Positions 1-6,831 of a stretch of 9,024 bases of DNA are shown one piece after another. A program made the position numbers and the translations under genes. Source of the stretch: a bacterium. Lineage in GTDB: Bacteria; Zhuqueibacterota; Zhuqueibacteria; Thermofontimicrobiales; Thermofontimicrobiaceae. How positions within the stretch are numbered: position 1 is the stretch's first letter; each line of letters starts with the position of its first letter. The notes under the pieces were generated by a model. It was not told where the DNA came from. It did not search any database and saw only the letters and a list, made by a program, of their open reading frames with translations. The stretch is from NCBI GenBank assembly GCA_011046315.1, contig DSAU01000564.1:1-9024 (forward strand), read 5' to 3'.

Positions 1-80
1 ATTTTATCCGACAGCAGCCCACCCAATGGGTGTGGATGCACCAGCGGTGGAAGACGCAGCCGAATGATATTAAAAATTAG
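1..80 (+). CDS. Lipid A biosynthesis acyltransferase (LpxL/HtrB family), 3' end only
   Basis: Only the last 25 codons are inside the window, read in frame 3 from position 3 and ending at TAG 78-80. They give FIRQQPTQWVWMHQRWKTQP followed by NDIKN. The pattern 'P-x-Q-W-x-W-x-H-x-R-W-K-T-x-P' is the characteristic C-terminus of the LpxL/HtrB/MsbB lysophospholipid acyltransferase family, which adds secondary acyl chains to lipid A at the inner membrane. The other two frames give no recognisable family ending. The gene lies 39 bp upstream of lptC, so lipid A acylation and LPS export probably share a transcript. The catalytic HX4D motif lies outside the window, so activity and exact acyl specificity cannot be judged. 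Confidence 0.75.
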   Translation, partial: FIRQQPTQWVWMHQRWKTQPNDIKN

Positions 81-119
81 ACTTGTCATGTTGTCTTCTG
101 TTTAAAAGATTGATGATCG

Positions 120-791
120 ATGATGAAATTTTATTTTTTTAAAACAGCAACTATTTTGAAAATTTACCTGGTTATGTTGGCGCTGTTGACAGTTGCCTGT
201 TCAAAACAGGAAACTTCAGAAATCCCCAATCCGGAAGAGTTGAGTTATCCGGACCAGGAGGGTTGGAATTCAACCGTTATTTACACTACTGACGGGATTA
301 TGAATGCTGAAATACGATATGGCCACATGCAGCGGTTCAAAAAACGGAAGATCGTTGAATTTGATAGCGGCCTGGAAATCGATTTTTACAATGAAAAAGG
401 GGAGCACACTACAAAGTTAACTTCGAATAAAGGCAGGTTGAACGAAGTGTCCAAAGATATCGAAGTTTTCGAGCAAGTTGTCGTTGTCTCTGATAGCGGG
501 ATCAATCTGGCGACCGAGCACCTGTGGTGGAATAACAGCATTGAGAAGGTTGTATCCGATGAATTTGTGACCATCACCACTGCCGAACAGGACACTTTTT
601 ACGGATACGGATTTGAATCCGATCAATATCTTGAAAACTGGACCATTAAACAAATCTCCGGTAAAGCCCGCAAGGGTCTTCAATTGGATCTGGAATTTTC
701 CGGTAAAAAAAGCAAATCCGATTCAGTAACCGCTGACAGCCTGGAGAGCCAAGAAAATGCAGTCATAGATTCGGTATTTTTAAAAGAATGA
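120..791 (+). CDS. lptC: LPS export protein LptC, probable lipoprotein form
   Basis: The product has 223 residues. LptC bridges the inner-membrane LptBFG transporter to periplasmic LptA and passes LPS along a beta-jellyroll groove. A hydrophobic segment at residues 12-26 ends in L-T-V-A-C27, which looks like a lipoprotein signal with a slightly off-consensus -3 residue (T). Residues about 55-190 carry the LptC pattern: repeated beta-strand segments, 'LTSNKGRLNEVSKDIEVF', 'LATEHLWWNN', then 'VTITTAEQDTFYGYGFESD'. The C-terminal tail (about 195-223) is charged, rich in Ser/Asp/Glu and probably disordered. E. coli LptC is about 190 residues with an uncleaved anchor; this version resembles the lipoprotein LptC of Bacteroidota-like lineages. 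Two consecutive ATGs (120 and 123) are candidate starts and neither has a strong Shine-Dalgarno sequence. The stop overlaps the lptA start as ATGA. Confidence 0.85.
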   Translation: MMKFYFFKTATILKIYLVMLALLTVACSKQETSEIPNPEELSYPDQEGWNSTVIYTTDGIMNAEIRYGHMQRFKKRKIVEFDSGLEIDFYNEKGEHTTKLTSNKGRLNEVSKDIEVFEQVVVVSDSGINLATEHLWWNNSIEKVVSDEFVTITTAEQDTFYGYGFESDQYLENWTIKQISGKARKGLQLDLEFSGKKSKSDSVTADSLESQENAVIDSVFLKE

Positions 792-1951
792 AAACAGCGA
801 TTATTACAATTTTATTGGCAAGCTTTATTTTCCCGATCAGCTTGAAAGCAGAGCAGGAGGAACGGCTGGAGATCGTGAAGACGGACAGTACAGACATGCA
901 CCAGACCCGCACGGATAAAGGGATTCTGATCGAGTTGGTAAAAAATGTGCATCTGCGACAGGGGAAGGCGGAGATGTTTTGCGACCGGGTTAGCTGGTGG
1001 AAGGATAGGGGGGAGGTTGTCATTGAAAACAATGTCCGAATTTATGACGATGAGAAAATCCTGTTTGCCGATTATGTGTTTTATTACGTTGAAAAACGAA
1101 TCTATCATGCCCGCGGAAATGTCGTTTTAAAAGATACGGTGCGACAGATCAACGCGGACCAAATTCGTTATCATAAACTGGAAGATCTGCAAATCGCCGA
1201 CGGCAACGTGGTCATGGATGATTCTCAGAATCTGGTGAAAATATTTTCCGGTCGCGCTGAAGTTTTTAATGAACGGGAATATGCATTAATCACCGATGAT
1301 CCGGTTTTTATAAAATATGACAGCACCGGCAATGAAGAGTTGAGGATTACCGGCATCAAGATGGAATTATTTGACGGCGGAGACCGGGCAGTGGTCACTG
1401 ACAGTGTTCATATTTATCATAAAGACGCTTCGGCGTCCTGCGAGATCGCTGAATTTTATCGGAAACAAAATGAGGTTATACTTAGACAGAATCCATTTGT
1501 AAAGCAACAACATGATTGGTTGCGTGGTAATTTGATCCATCTTTTTTTTGACGATGATAATGAATTGACCAAGGTCAATGTTAAACAAAACGCAATGGTA
1601 CAATCAAAAGTGGATACATTGGGAAACGATCCGCGCATGAATAAACTTTCCGGTGAGATAATCACCATGTTTTTTGAAAATCGCCAACTGCGCCAGGTTG
1701 ACGTGGAGCAAAAAGCGACCAGTTACTATCATGTAGTCGAAGATGATGAATATAAGGGATTGAACCGGATAATCGGCGATAAAATCATCGTTCAAATTAA
1801 AGATCGGAAAATCGTTCATATTCAAATCGTCAGTCGACCACAACTATCGGAAGGAATATTTTATCCGTCCGGGATGGAGCCCGTTGAACAGGGGAACAGG
1901 ATTAATGGCAAAAGTACTCAGCGCGAAAAATTTAGTCAAGACATACAGTAA
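788..1951 (+). CDS. lptA: LPS transport periplasmic protein LptA / OstA-like protein (long form)
   Basis: The product has 387 residues. It begins with a Sec signal peptide (K2, hydrophobic core about 4-19) and a likely signal peptidase I site after L-K-A21. The rest is a run of OstA-type beta-strand repeats: 'MFCDRVSWWKDRGEVVIENN', 'ILFADYVFYYVEKRIYHARG', 'INADQIRYHKLEDLQIADGN', 'LSGEIITMFFENRQLRQVDV' and 'IIGDKIIVQIKDRKIVHIQI'. In the OstA/LptA family such strands form the periplasmic bridge that shields lipid A acyl chains on the way to LptD. E. coli LptA is 185 residues; this one is about twice that, the size of the 'OstA-like' proteins of Bacteroidota/Ignavibacteria-type genomes, so it may hold two jellyroll units in one chain. 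The start shares ATGA with lptC, so translation is probably coupled. The 3' end overlaps lptB out of frame by 47 bp. Confidence 0.85.
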   Translation: MKTAIITILLASFIFPISLKAEQEERLEIVKTDSTDMHQTRTDKGILIELVKNVHLRQGKAEMFCDRVSWWKDRGEVVIENNVRIYDDEKILFADYVFYYVEKRIYHARGNVVLKDTVRQINADQIRYHKLEDLQIADGNVVMDDSQNLVKIFSGRAEVFNEREYALITDDPVFIKYDSTGNEELRITGIKMELFDGGDRAVVTDSVHIYHKDASASCEIAEFYRKQNEVILRQNPFVKQQHDWLRGNLIHLFFDDDNELTKVNVKQNAMVQSKVDTLGNDPRMNKLSGEIITMFFENRQLRQVDVEQKATSYYHVVEDDEYKGLNRIIGDKIIVQIKDRKIVHIQIVSRPQLSEGIFYPSGMEPVEQGNRINGKSTQREKFSQDIQ

Positions 1952-2636
1952 ACGGACGGTTGTGAATAAAGTCAGTCTCGACGTCAAACAGGGCGAAATC
2001 GTCGGTTTGCTCGGCCCGAACGGCGCCGGAAAGACGACCAGTTTTTATATGATCACCGGACTCATTCGCCCCAATCAGGGCAAAATATTTTTAGATCGGC
2101 AGGACATCACCAACATGCCGATGTACAAACGCGCCCGGTTGGGGATCGGCTATCTGCCCCAGGAGGCTTCAATCTTTCGCAAGTTGACCGTGGAGGAGAA
2201 TATCCTGGCAATATTGGAGAACATGGCGATCTCCCGGCAGGAAAAGAAAAGCCGGCTGGAATCATTATTAAACGAATTGAATATTTCGCCCATTGCCAAA
2301 AGCAAGGGCTATAATCTATCCGGCGGTGAGCGTCGACGCGTGGAAATCACGCGCGCTCTGGTGACCAATCCCAACTTCATACTTCTGGATGAACCATTTG
2401 CCGGTATTGATCCGATTGCTGTTGAAGACATTCAAAACATTGTCAAGGGATTGGTAAAAAAAGGCATCGGGGTTTTAATTACCGATCACAATGTTCATGA
2501 GACGCTTTCCATCACGGATCGGGCGTATTTGCTGTTCGATGGCGTGGTTCTCAAATCGGGCACGTCTGAATTTTTAGCCAATGATCCGGAAACACGTACC
2601 CTTTATCTGGGAGAAAAGTTTAAATTGGATCGCTGA
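1905..2636 (+). CDS. lptB: LPS export ABC transporter ATP-binding protein LptB
   Basis: The product has 243 residues (E. coli LptB: 241). It is the cytoplasmic ATPase that powers LPS extraction through LptFG. All nucleotide-binding motifs are present: Walker A GPNGAGKT (37-44), Q-loop Q86 in YLPQE, signature LSGGE (138-142), Walker B ILLDEP (159-164) with catalytic E163, D-loop around GID (167-169) and switch H195 in ITDHNVHET. 'EPFAGIDPIAVEDIQ' and the C-terminal 'RTLYLGEKF' are typical of LptB rather than other ABC ATPases. The ATG at 1905 was chosen because AGGGGA (1890-1895) lies 9 nt upstream and the length fits the family; an in-frame TTG at 1884 would only add seven non-conserved residues. 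The gene starts inside lptA. lptF and lptG are not in the window. Confidence 0.95.
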   Translation: MAKVLSAKNLVKTYSKRTVVNKVSLDVKQGEIVGLLGPNGAGKTTSFYMITGLIRPNQGKIFLDRQDITNMPMYKRARLGIGYLPQEASIFRKLTVEENILAILENMAISRQEKKSRLESLLNELNISPIAKSKGYNLSGGERRRVEITRALVTNPNFILLDEPFAGIDPIAVEDIQNIVKGLVKKGIGVLITDHNVHETLSITDRAYLLFDGVVLKSGTSEFLANDPETRTLYLGEKFKLDR

Positions 2637-2758
2637 TGTTTTTGCAAAATTATCGAATTTAGTTTGTAATTTAGATAATAATTTAGTAAGTTGGTATTGT
2701 TGAAATAGGCGCCAATAGAATGACAAATTGAGCAATTATCAATTAGGTTGGTATCGCT
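2637..2758 (+). promoter_or_regulatory. AT-rich lptB-rpoN intergenic region with 12-bp-phased triple repeat
   Basis: This 122-bp AT-rich gap separates lptB from rpoN and is the first real break in the Lpt cluster, so it may hold an rpoN promoter. AATTTAG occurs three times at exactly 12-bp steps (2656-2662, 2668-2674, 2680-2686). Further on are a direct repeat GTTGGTAT (2690-2697 and 2747-2754) and an inverted pair AATTGA/TCAATT (2726-2731/2739-2744), the latter just before the weak TTAGG ribosome site (2743-2747) of rpoN. A GATAAT at 2674-2679 could serve as a -10 box, but no matching -35 box sits at the right distance. Regulatory function is inferred only from these repeats and the position. 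Confidence 0.3.
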
Positions 2759-4210
2759 ATGGTAAAAATGGGAATTTTTCAAAGTCAGGGGCTATACATG
2801 AAACAATCGCCCCAGCAGGTTCTTCTTTCAACGCTGTTACAGCTTCCAATATTAAGCCTCGAACAAAGGATTAAACTCGAGTTGGAGCAAAATCCATTGC
2901 TCGAGGAGGACATGGAAATGGAACAGGAGATGGAACAAGAAATGGAGGAAAAGCACGAGTTAGAGGAAAAGGAGCTCAAATCTGAAGAGGACGAAGACGG
3001 CGAATATGATAGCGAACAAGAGTACAATGAGGATCGGGATGAGATCGATTGGGACACGATCCTGAATGATGAAAACAATTATGAAATAAAAGCCCCGCGG
3101 GATAATAGCGCTGAGGAATATAGACCCCCTGATGTTTACCAGACCACGCTGCCGGAACACCTGCTGAGCCAGCTCCACATGACCGAATTATCTGAAAAAG
3201 AAATTGTTATCGGAGAATATATCATCTGGAATATAGATGAGGTCGGTTATCTTTCATGTTCGGTTGAAACCATTGCTCAGAATCTGGATGTTACAGTAGA
3301 TCAAGTCGAAAATGTGCTGAACATGGTTCAGCGTTTTGAACCACCGGGGATCGCCGCGCGAAATCTTCAGGAATGCTTGCTTATTCAACTTCTGGAAAAT
3401 CCGGAGGAAAACCAATTAGCGATCACAATTATTCGAGACTATTTTGAAGATTTTAAAAACAAACGATTCGAGAAAATAGCCAAAAAAATCGGTATTTCGT
3501 TGGATGAATTTCGAGATGTGCTTCATGAAATCACTCAACTTGACCCAAAACCAGGTACCGGTTATGTTAGTTTGTATGATACGACAATCACGCCCGATGT
3601 GATCATCAGAAATGAAAACGGTGAGTTTAAGATTTTGCTCAATGACTGGACCATCCCGCATTTAAGGATTAATAACCAATATAAAAATTTATTATTGGAT
3701 AAAAAAAATACTTCCAAAAAAGCGAAAGAATACATCAAGAATCGTCTCGAATCGGCGCGCTGGCTGATAAATTCCATTCACCAGCGACGAGTGACGATTT
3801 TGAAAGTGGCGGAGGCGATTATACGACGGCAGCGAGAATTTTTCGAGAAGGGTACCGGATTTTTAAAACCCATGATCCTTAAAGATATCGCTGAAGAGAT
3901 TGAGATGGATATTTCTACGGTTAGCCGGGTAACCAACGGGAAATATGTTCAAACTGATTTTGGTGTTTTTGAGCTGAAACATTTCTTTAGCGAAAAAATT
4001 CGCCGCGATAACGGCGAGGATGTCTCCAATAAAGAGATCAAGGACCGGATCAAGGCGATTATTGCTAATGAAGATAAGCAGTATCCGCTGAATGATTCAA
4101 AAATTGTTGAATTGTTAAAAAAGGAAGGTTTCAATATAGCCCGTCGCACCATCGCGAAATATCGAGAGCAAATGGGAATTCCCATTTCCCGATTAAGAAA
4201 AAAATTATAA
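2759..4210 (+). CDS. rpoN: RNA polymerase sigma-54 factor (RpoN)
   Basis: The product has 483 residues, normal for sigma-54. This factor directs core RNA polymerase to -24/-12 promoters and needs an AAA+ enhancer-binding activator to open DNA. Region I is clear at residues 5-50: Gln- and Leu-rich, with 'QSPQQVLLSTLLQLPILSLE' and 'ELEQNPLLEE'. Region II (51 to about 115) is extremely acidic, with near-repeats of M-E-Q-E at 52-64. The core-binding domain follows (about 125-310). The DNA-binding part has the helix-turn-helix around 372-395 ('MDISTVSRVTNGKY') and ends with the diagnostic RpoN box ARRTIAKYRE (461-470; canonical ARRTVAKYRE). The ATG at 2759 was chosen; a second in-frame ATG at 2768 is possible. 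It follows lptB as in Proteobacteria, but is followed here by hflK rather than hpf/ptsN. Confidence 0.97.
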   Translation: MVKMGIFQSQGLYMKQSPQQVLLSTLLQLPILSLEQRIKLELEQNPLLEEDMEMEQEMEQEMEEKHELEEKELKSEEDEDGEYDSEQEYNEDRDEIDWDTILNDENNYEIKAPRDNSAEEYRPPDVYQTTLPEHLLSQLHMTELSEKEIVIGEYIIWNIDEVGYLSCSVETIAQNLDVTVDQVENVLNMVQRFEPPGIAARNLQECLLIQLLENPEENQLAITIIRDYFEDFKNKRFEKIAKKIGISLDEFRDVLHEITQLDPKPGTGYVSLYDTTITPDVIIRNENGEFKILLNDWTIPHLRINNQYKNLLLDKKNTSKKAKEYIKNRLESARWLINSIHQRRVTILKVAEAIIRRQREFFEKGTGFLKPMILKDIAEEIEMDISTVSRVTNGKYVQTDFGVFELKHFFSEKIRRDNGEDVSNKEIKDRIKAIIANEDKQYPLNDSKIVELLKKEGFNIARRTIAKYREQMGIPISRLRKKL

Positions 4211-4222
4211 TTTCATTAACTT

Positions 4223-4234
4223 TAGGAGGGTGAT
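4223..4234 (+). promoter_or_regulatory. Near-perfect Shine-Dalgarno of hflK
   Basis: TAGGAGGGTGAT matches the 16S anti-Shine-Dalgarno complement TAAGGAGGTGAT closely, 10 nt (from AGGAGG) before the ATG at 4240. It fixes the hflK start and lies in the 29-bp gap after rpoN. It is clearly stronger than the sites before rpoN and lptC, which suggests efficient initiation of hflK. Confidence 0.75.
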
Positions 4235-4239
4235 TTAAA

Positions 4240-5241
4240 ATGCAAAGTTCCCGTCGAAGAAATGTGATCATTGGCGGTGAAGAGGTCCAACTTCCCCCTA
4301 TCAACCGCAACCATATCATTATCGCTGTGATTGGCTTGTTGGTCTTGATTTTTCTTTGGACATCATTTTACACAGTTAAAACAGAAGAGGTGGGTGTAAT
4401 CAGGCGCTTTGGAGAATACCTGAAAACCACTCAGCCCGGACTACATCTCAAACTCCCGCTTGGTGTTGACACCGTGACAAAGGTGAAAGGCAGTCGCTAC
4501 ATTTTCCGCGAGGAATTTGGCTATCGTACCGTCAAACCTGGTGTGCAGACTCAGGTTTACCGCGATGCTAAGCTGTTAGACGAATCATTGATGTTGACTG
4601 GAGATTTAAACATTGCCACTGTCGAGTGGGTGGTTCAATATCGAATTCGTGACCCGCAGGCGTATTTGTTTAATATCCGCAATGTGAGGAAAACAATTCG
4701 CGATGTTTCCGAAGCAGTGACGCGGCAAATTATCGGCGACCATAGCGTGGATGAGGTGTGGATTCTTATGCGTCGCGAACTTGGTTTGAAGATTAAACAG
4801 AGAATGCAGCAACTGCTGGACAATTATCAAAGCGGTATCGATATTGAAAATGTCGAACTGCAGGACGTTAATCCGCCTGAAATGGTACGTCCGGCTGTCA
4901 ATCAGGTGAACGAGGCGCGGCAGGAGATGGAAAAATTGATCAATCAAGCCAATGAAGCTTACAATAAAGTTATTCCCAGAGCCAGGGGCGAAGCCGAGAA
5001 AACCATTCGTCAGGCTGAAGGGTATGCGCTGGATCGGATCAATCGCGCCAGAGGAGAAGCTGCAAAATTTAACTCCATTTACGAAGCCTATCGGCAATCA
5101 AGAGATGTAACCAAGCGGCGCATGTATTTGGAGGCAATGACTGATGTTTTGTCGAAAGTAGAACAAAAATATATCATCGATGAGGAACAAAAAGGTGTAT
5201 TGCAATTTTTGGAACTTCAGAATAAAGGAGCAAAAAAATGA
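4240..5241 (+). CDS. hflK: FtsH protease modulator HflK (SPFH/band 7 protein)
   Basis: The product has 333 residues. HflK and HflC form a large membrane assembly that, in E. coli, encloses and regulates the FtsH protease. A short cytoplasmic N-terminus with Arg-rich start (R5-R7) precedes one transmembrane helix (about 25-45). The SPFH/band-7 domain follows ('EEVGVIRRFGEYLKTTQPGL', 'HLKLPLGVDTVTKV'), then a helical, charged stretch with 'NEARQEMEKLINQANEAYNK' and 'PRARGEAEKTIRQAEGYALD', typical of the HflK coiled coil. E. coli HflK is 419 residues; the Gly/Pro-rich N-terminal extension of that protein is missing here. A near-perfect Shine-Dalgarno precedes the ATG. The stop overlaps the hflC start as ATGA. 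No ftsH is present in the window. Confidence 0.93.
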   Translation: MQSSRRRNVIIGGEEVQLPPINRNHIIIAVIGLLVLIFLWTSFYTVKTEEVGVIRRFGEYLKTTQPGLHLKLPLGVDTVTKVKGSRYIFREEFGYRTVKPGVQTQVYRDAKLLDESLMLTGDLNIATVEWVVQYRIRDPQAYLFNIRNVRKTIRDVSEAVTRQIIGDHSVDEVWILMRRELGLKIKQRMQQLLDNYQSGIDIENVELQDVNPPEMVRPAVNQVNEARQEMEKLINQANEAYNKVIPRARGEAEKTIRQAEGYALDRINRARGEAAKFNSIYEAYRQSRDVTKRRMYLEAMTDVLSKVEQKYIIDEEQKGVLQFLELQNKGAKK

Positions 5242-6188
5242 AACTAAATAAAGTAGTAATCTATCTAATCGTTATAATTGCGTTTATCGCGGTTATTGTG
5301 GTATTTAATGCCTTTTACATTGTTTCTGAAACCGAGCAGGTAGTGATCACTCAGTTTGGGAAACCAATTGGAGAGGCGTTCAACAAAGCAGGACTTTATA
5401 TCAAGGTTCCTTTTATTCAGGATGTTAACCGTTTTGAAAAGCGATTATTGGAATGGGATGGAAGCGCCACTGAAATTCTCGCTAAAGATAAGAAATTTAT
5501 CCTGGTAGACAGCTATGCACGTTGGCGAATAGTCGATCCGCTGCAATTTTTTATCTCGGTTGTGGATGAATACGGAGCGCAAACGCGTCTTGATAATATT
5601 ATTGAGGCAGCTACCAGGAATGTTATTACCAGCAATCTATTGATCGAAGTGGTGCGCAGCAGCAACCGGATAATGTTGCAAACAGAGATCGATACCATCC
5701 GGCAGACTGAAGTTGAGGTTGATTCCATTGAAATCGGCAGAGAGCAAGTTGCTGCCGATATTCTTGAGGCAGCAAAGGATAAAGTCCGGGAATATGGGAT
5801 TGAACTGGTGAGTGTCAGAGTCAAACGCATTAATTATATCCAGGAAGTGCGCCAGAAGGTTTTTGAAAGGATGATCGCCGAGCGCTTGCGCATCGCTGAA
5901 AAATATCGATCCGAAGGTATGGGACGCAAGGCTGAAATCGAAGGTGAAATGGAAAAAGAATTGCAGCTCATCACCTCTGAAGCGTATCGCAGATCACAAA
6001 TCATCAAAGGTGAAGCCGATAAGGAAGCCATTAAAATTTACGCCCAGGCTTATGAGCGGGATCCGGAGTTTTATTCGTTTCTAAAAAGCCTGGAATCGTA
6101 TCGCGAAACCCTTGATGAAAAGAGTTGGCTGATTCTATCCACCGATAGTGATTATCTTAAATATTTAAAAGATATTAACGCCAGATAA
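5238..6188 (+). CDS. hflC: FtsH protease modulator HflC (SPFH/band 7 protein)
   Basis: The product has 316 residues (E. coli HflC: 334). It is the partner of HflK in the membrane complex that modulates FtsH. One N-terminal transmembrane helix (about 6-28) is followed by the SPFH domain: 'VSETEQVVITQFGKPIGE', 'AGLYIKVPFIQDVNRFEKRL', and 'VDSYARWRIVDPLQFF', the usual HflC core. The helical part contains 'YGIELVSVRVKRINY', 'VFERMIAERLRIAEKYRSEG' and 'AYERDPEFYSFLKSLESY', all standard HflC landmarks. The N-terminus and 'DPEFYSFLKSLE' separate it from HflK and from generic band-7 proteins. The ATG overlaps the hflK stop (ATGA), with AAAGGAG at 5224-5230 in the hflK tail, so the two subunits are probably made in coupled, similar amounts. 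Confidence 0.94.
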   Translation: MKLNKVVIYLIVIIAFIAVIVVFNAFYIVSETEQVVITQFGKPIGEAFNKAGLYIKVPFIQDVNRFEKRLLEWDGSATEILAKDKKFILVDSYARWRIVDPLQFFISVVDEYGAQTRLDNIIEAATRNVITSNLLIEVVRSSNRIMLQTEIDTIRQTEVEVDSIEIGREQVAADILEAAKDKVREYGIELVSVRVKRINYIQEVRQKVFERMIAERLRIAEKYRSEGMGRKAEIEGEMEKELQLITSEAYRRSQIIKGEADKEAIKIYAQAYERDPEFYSFLKSLESYRETLDEKSWLILSTDSDYLKYLKDINAR

Positions 6189-6192
6189 ATTT

Positions 6193-6198
6193 GGAGTG
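6193..6198 (+). promoter_or_regulatory. Ribosome binding site that selects the hslV TTG start
   Basis: GGAGTG lies with its GGAG core 8 nt before TTG 6205, ideal spacing for that start. It would touch the alternative GTG at 6196, which forms part of the same motif, so that GTG is unlikely to be used. Confidence 0.55.
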
Positions 6199-6204
6199 AA
6201 AAAG

Positions 6205-6735
6205 TTGAAATTTCGTTCTACAACCATCTTGTGTGTTCGTCACCAAAACAAGGTGGCGATGGGAGGAGACGGCCAGGTCACTTTTGGTGATACCGTGCTT
6301 AAAGTGGGTGCTCGTAAAATTCGAAAGATATTTAACGATTCGGTATTGGTTGGATTTGCCGGCGCTTCAGCCGATGCGTTGACGTTGTTTGAAAAATTTG
6401 AAGCCAAATTAGATCAATTTAACGGCAATCTGTCGCGGGCGTCAGTGGAATTGGCAAAAGATTGGCGTACCGATCGCTTCTTACGCCGGCTCGAAGCGCA
6501 ACTGGTCGTGGCGGATATAAAACTCACTTTCTTATTATCCGGAACCGGCGACATTGTTGAACCCGATGATAATATCGTTGCACTCGGTTCCGGGGGTCCG
6601 TATGCCCTTGCCGCGGCCAGAGCGCTGGTTAAACATTCACAAATGACCGCCGAAGAAATTGTCAATGAGGCGCTTAATATTGCTGGCTCCATTTGTATTT
6701 ATACCAATACAAATATCAAGATCGAAAATTTGTAA
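6205..6735 (+). CDS. hslV: ATP-dependent protease peptidase subunit HslV (ClpQ)
   Basis: With the TTG start the product has 176 residues, the same as E. coli HslV. HslV forms a double hexamer of N-terminal-threonine peptidases fed with unfolded protein by HslU. The catalytic Thr is the first T of 'RSTTILCVR' (residue 6), so a five-residue propeptide must be removed. Numbered from that Thr, D17 and K33 are present ('GGDGQVTFG', 'GARKIRK'), with 'GFAGASADALTLFE' at about 45-58 and the serine of 'LGSGGPYALAAARAL' at about 124. The protein therefore looks active. An in-frame GTG at 6196 would add three residues, but the Shine-Dalgarno spacing favours TTG. Tandem stops (TAA, TGA) end the gene. It lies 16 bp after hflC. 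Unusually, hslU does not follow directly but begins 643 bp later. Confidence 0.93.
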   Translation: MKFRSTTILCVRHQNKVAMGGDGQVTFGDTVLKVGARKIRKIFNDSVLVGFAGASADALTLFEKFEAKLDQFNGNLSRASVELAKDWRTDRFLRRLEAQLVVADIKLTFLLSGTGDIVEPDDNIVALGSGGPYALAAARALVKHSQMTAEEIVNEALNIAGSICIYTNTNIKIENL

Positions 6736-6765
6736 TGATGACAGAGTTATTGGTGTAGGGTCGAA

Positions 6766-6781
6766 ATTAAAATATTTTAAT
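6766..6781. repeat. Perfect 16-bp AT palindrome downstream of hslV
   Basis: ATTAAAATATTTTAAT is a perfect dyad 30 bp after the hslV stop. It consists only of A and T and has no T-tract after it, so it is not a convincing terminator. It may be a protein-binding site, an insertion scar or chance in AT-rich DNA. Confidence 0.3.
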
Positions 6782-6831
6782 GTACTGTTATTATGGAGTG
6801 TATTCCTTTTATGGAATGTGACCACGCATAA

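Noticed and set aside
1884..1904. Upstream TTG start for lptB adding M-N-R-G-T-G-L
   Set aside because: The added residues are not conserved in LptB, and ATG 1905 has a good ribosome site and gives family length.
4606..5097. 163-codon open frame on the minus strand inside hflK
   Set aside because: It lies wholly antisense to a gene with clear HflK domains, shows no recognisable motif, and its openness follows from hflK codon use.
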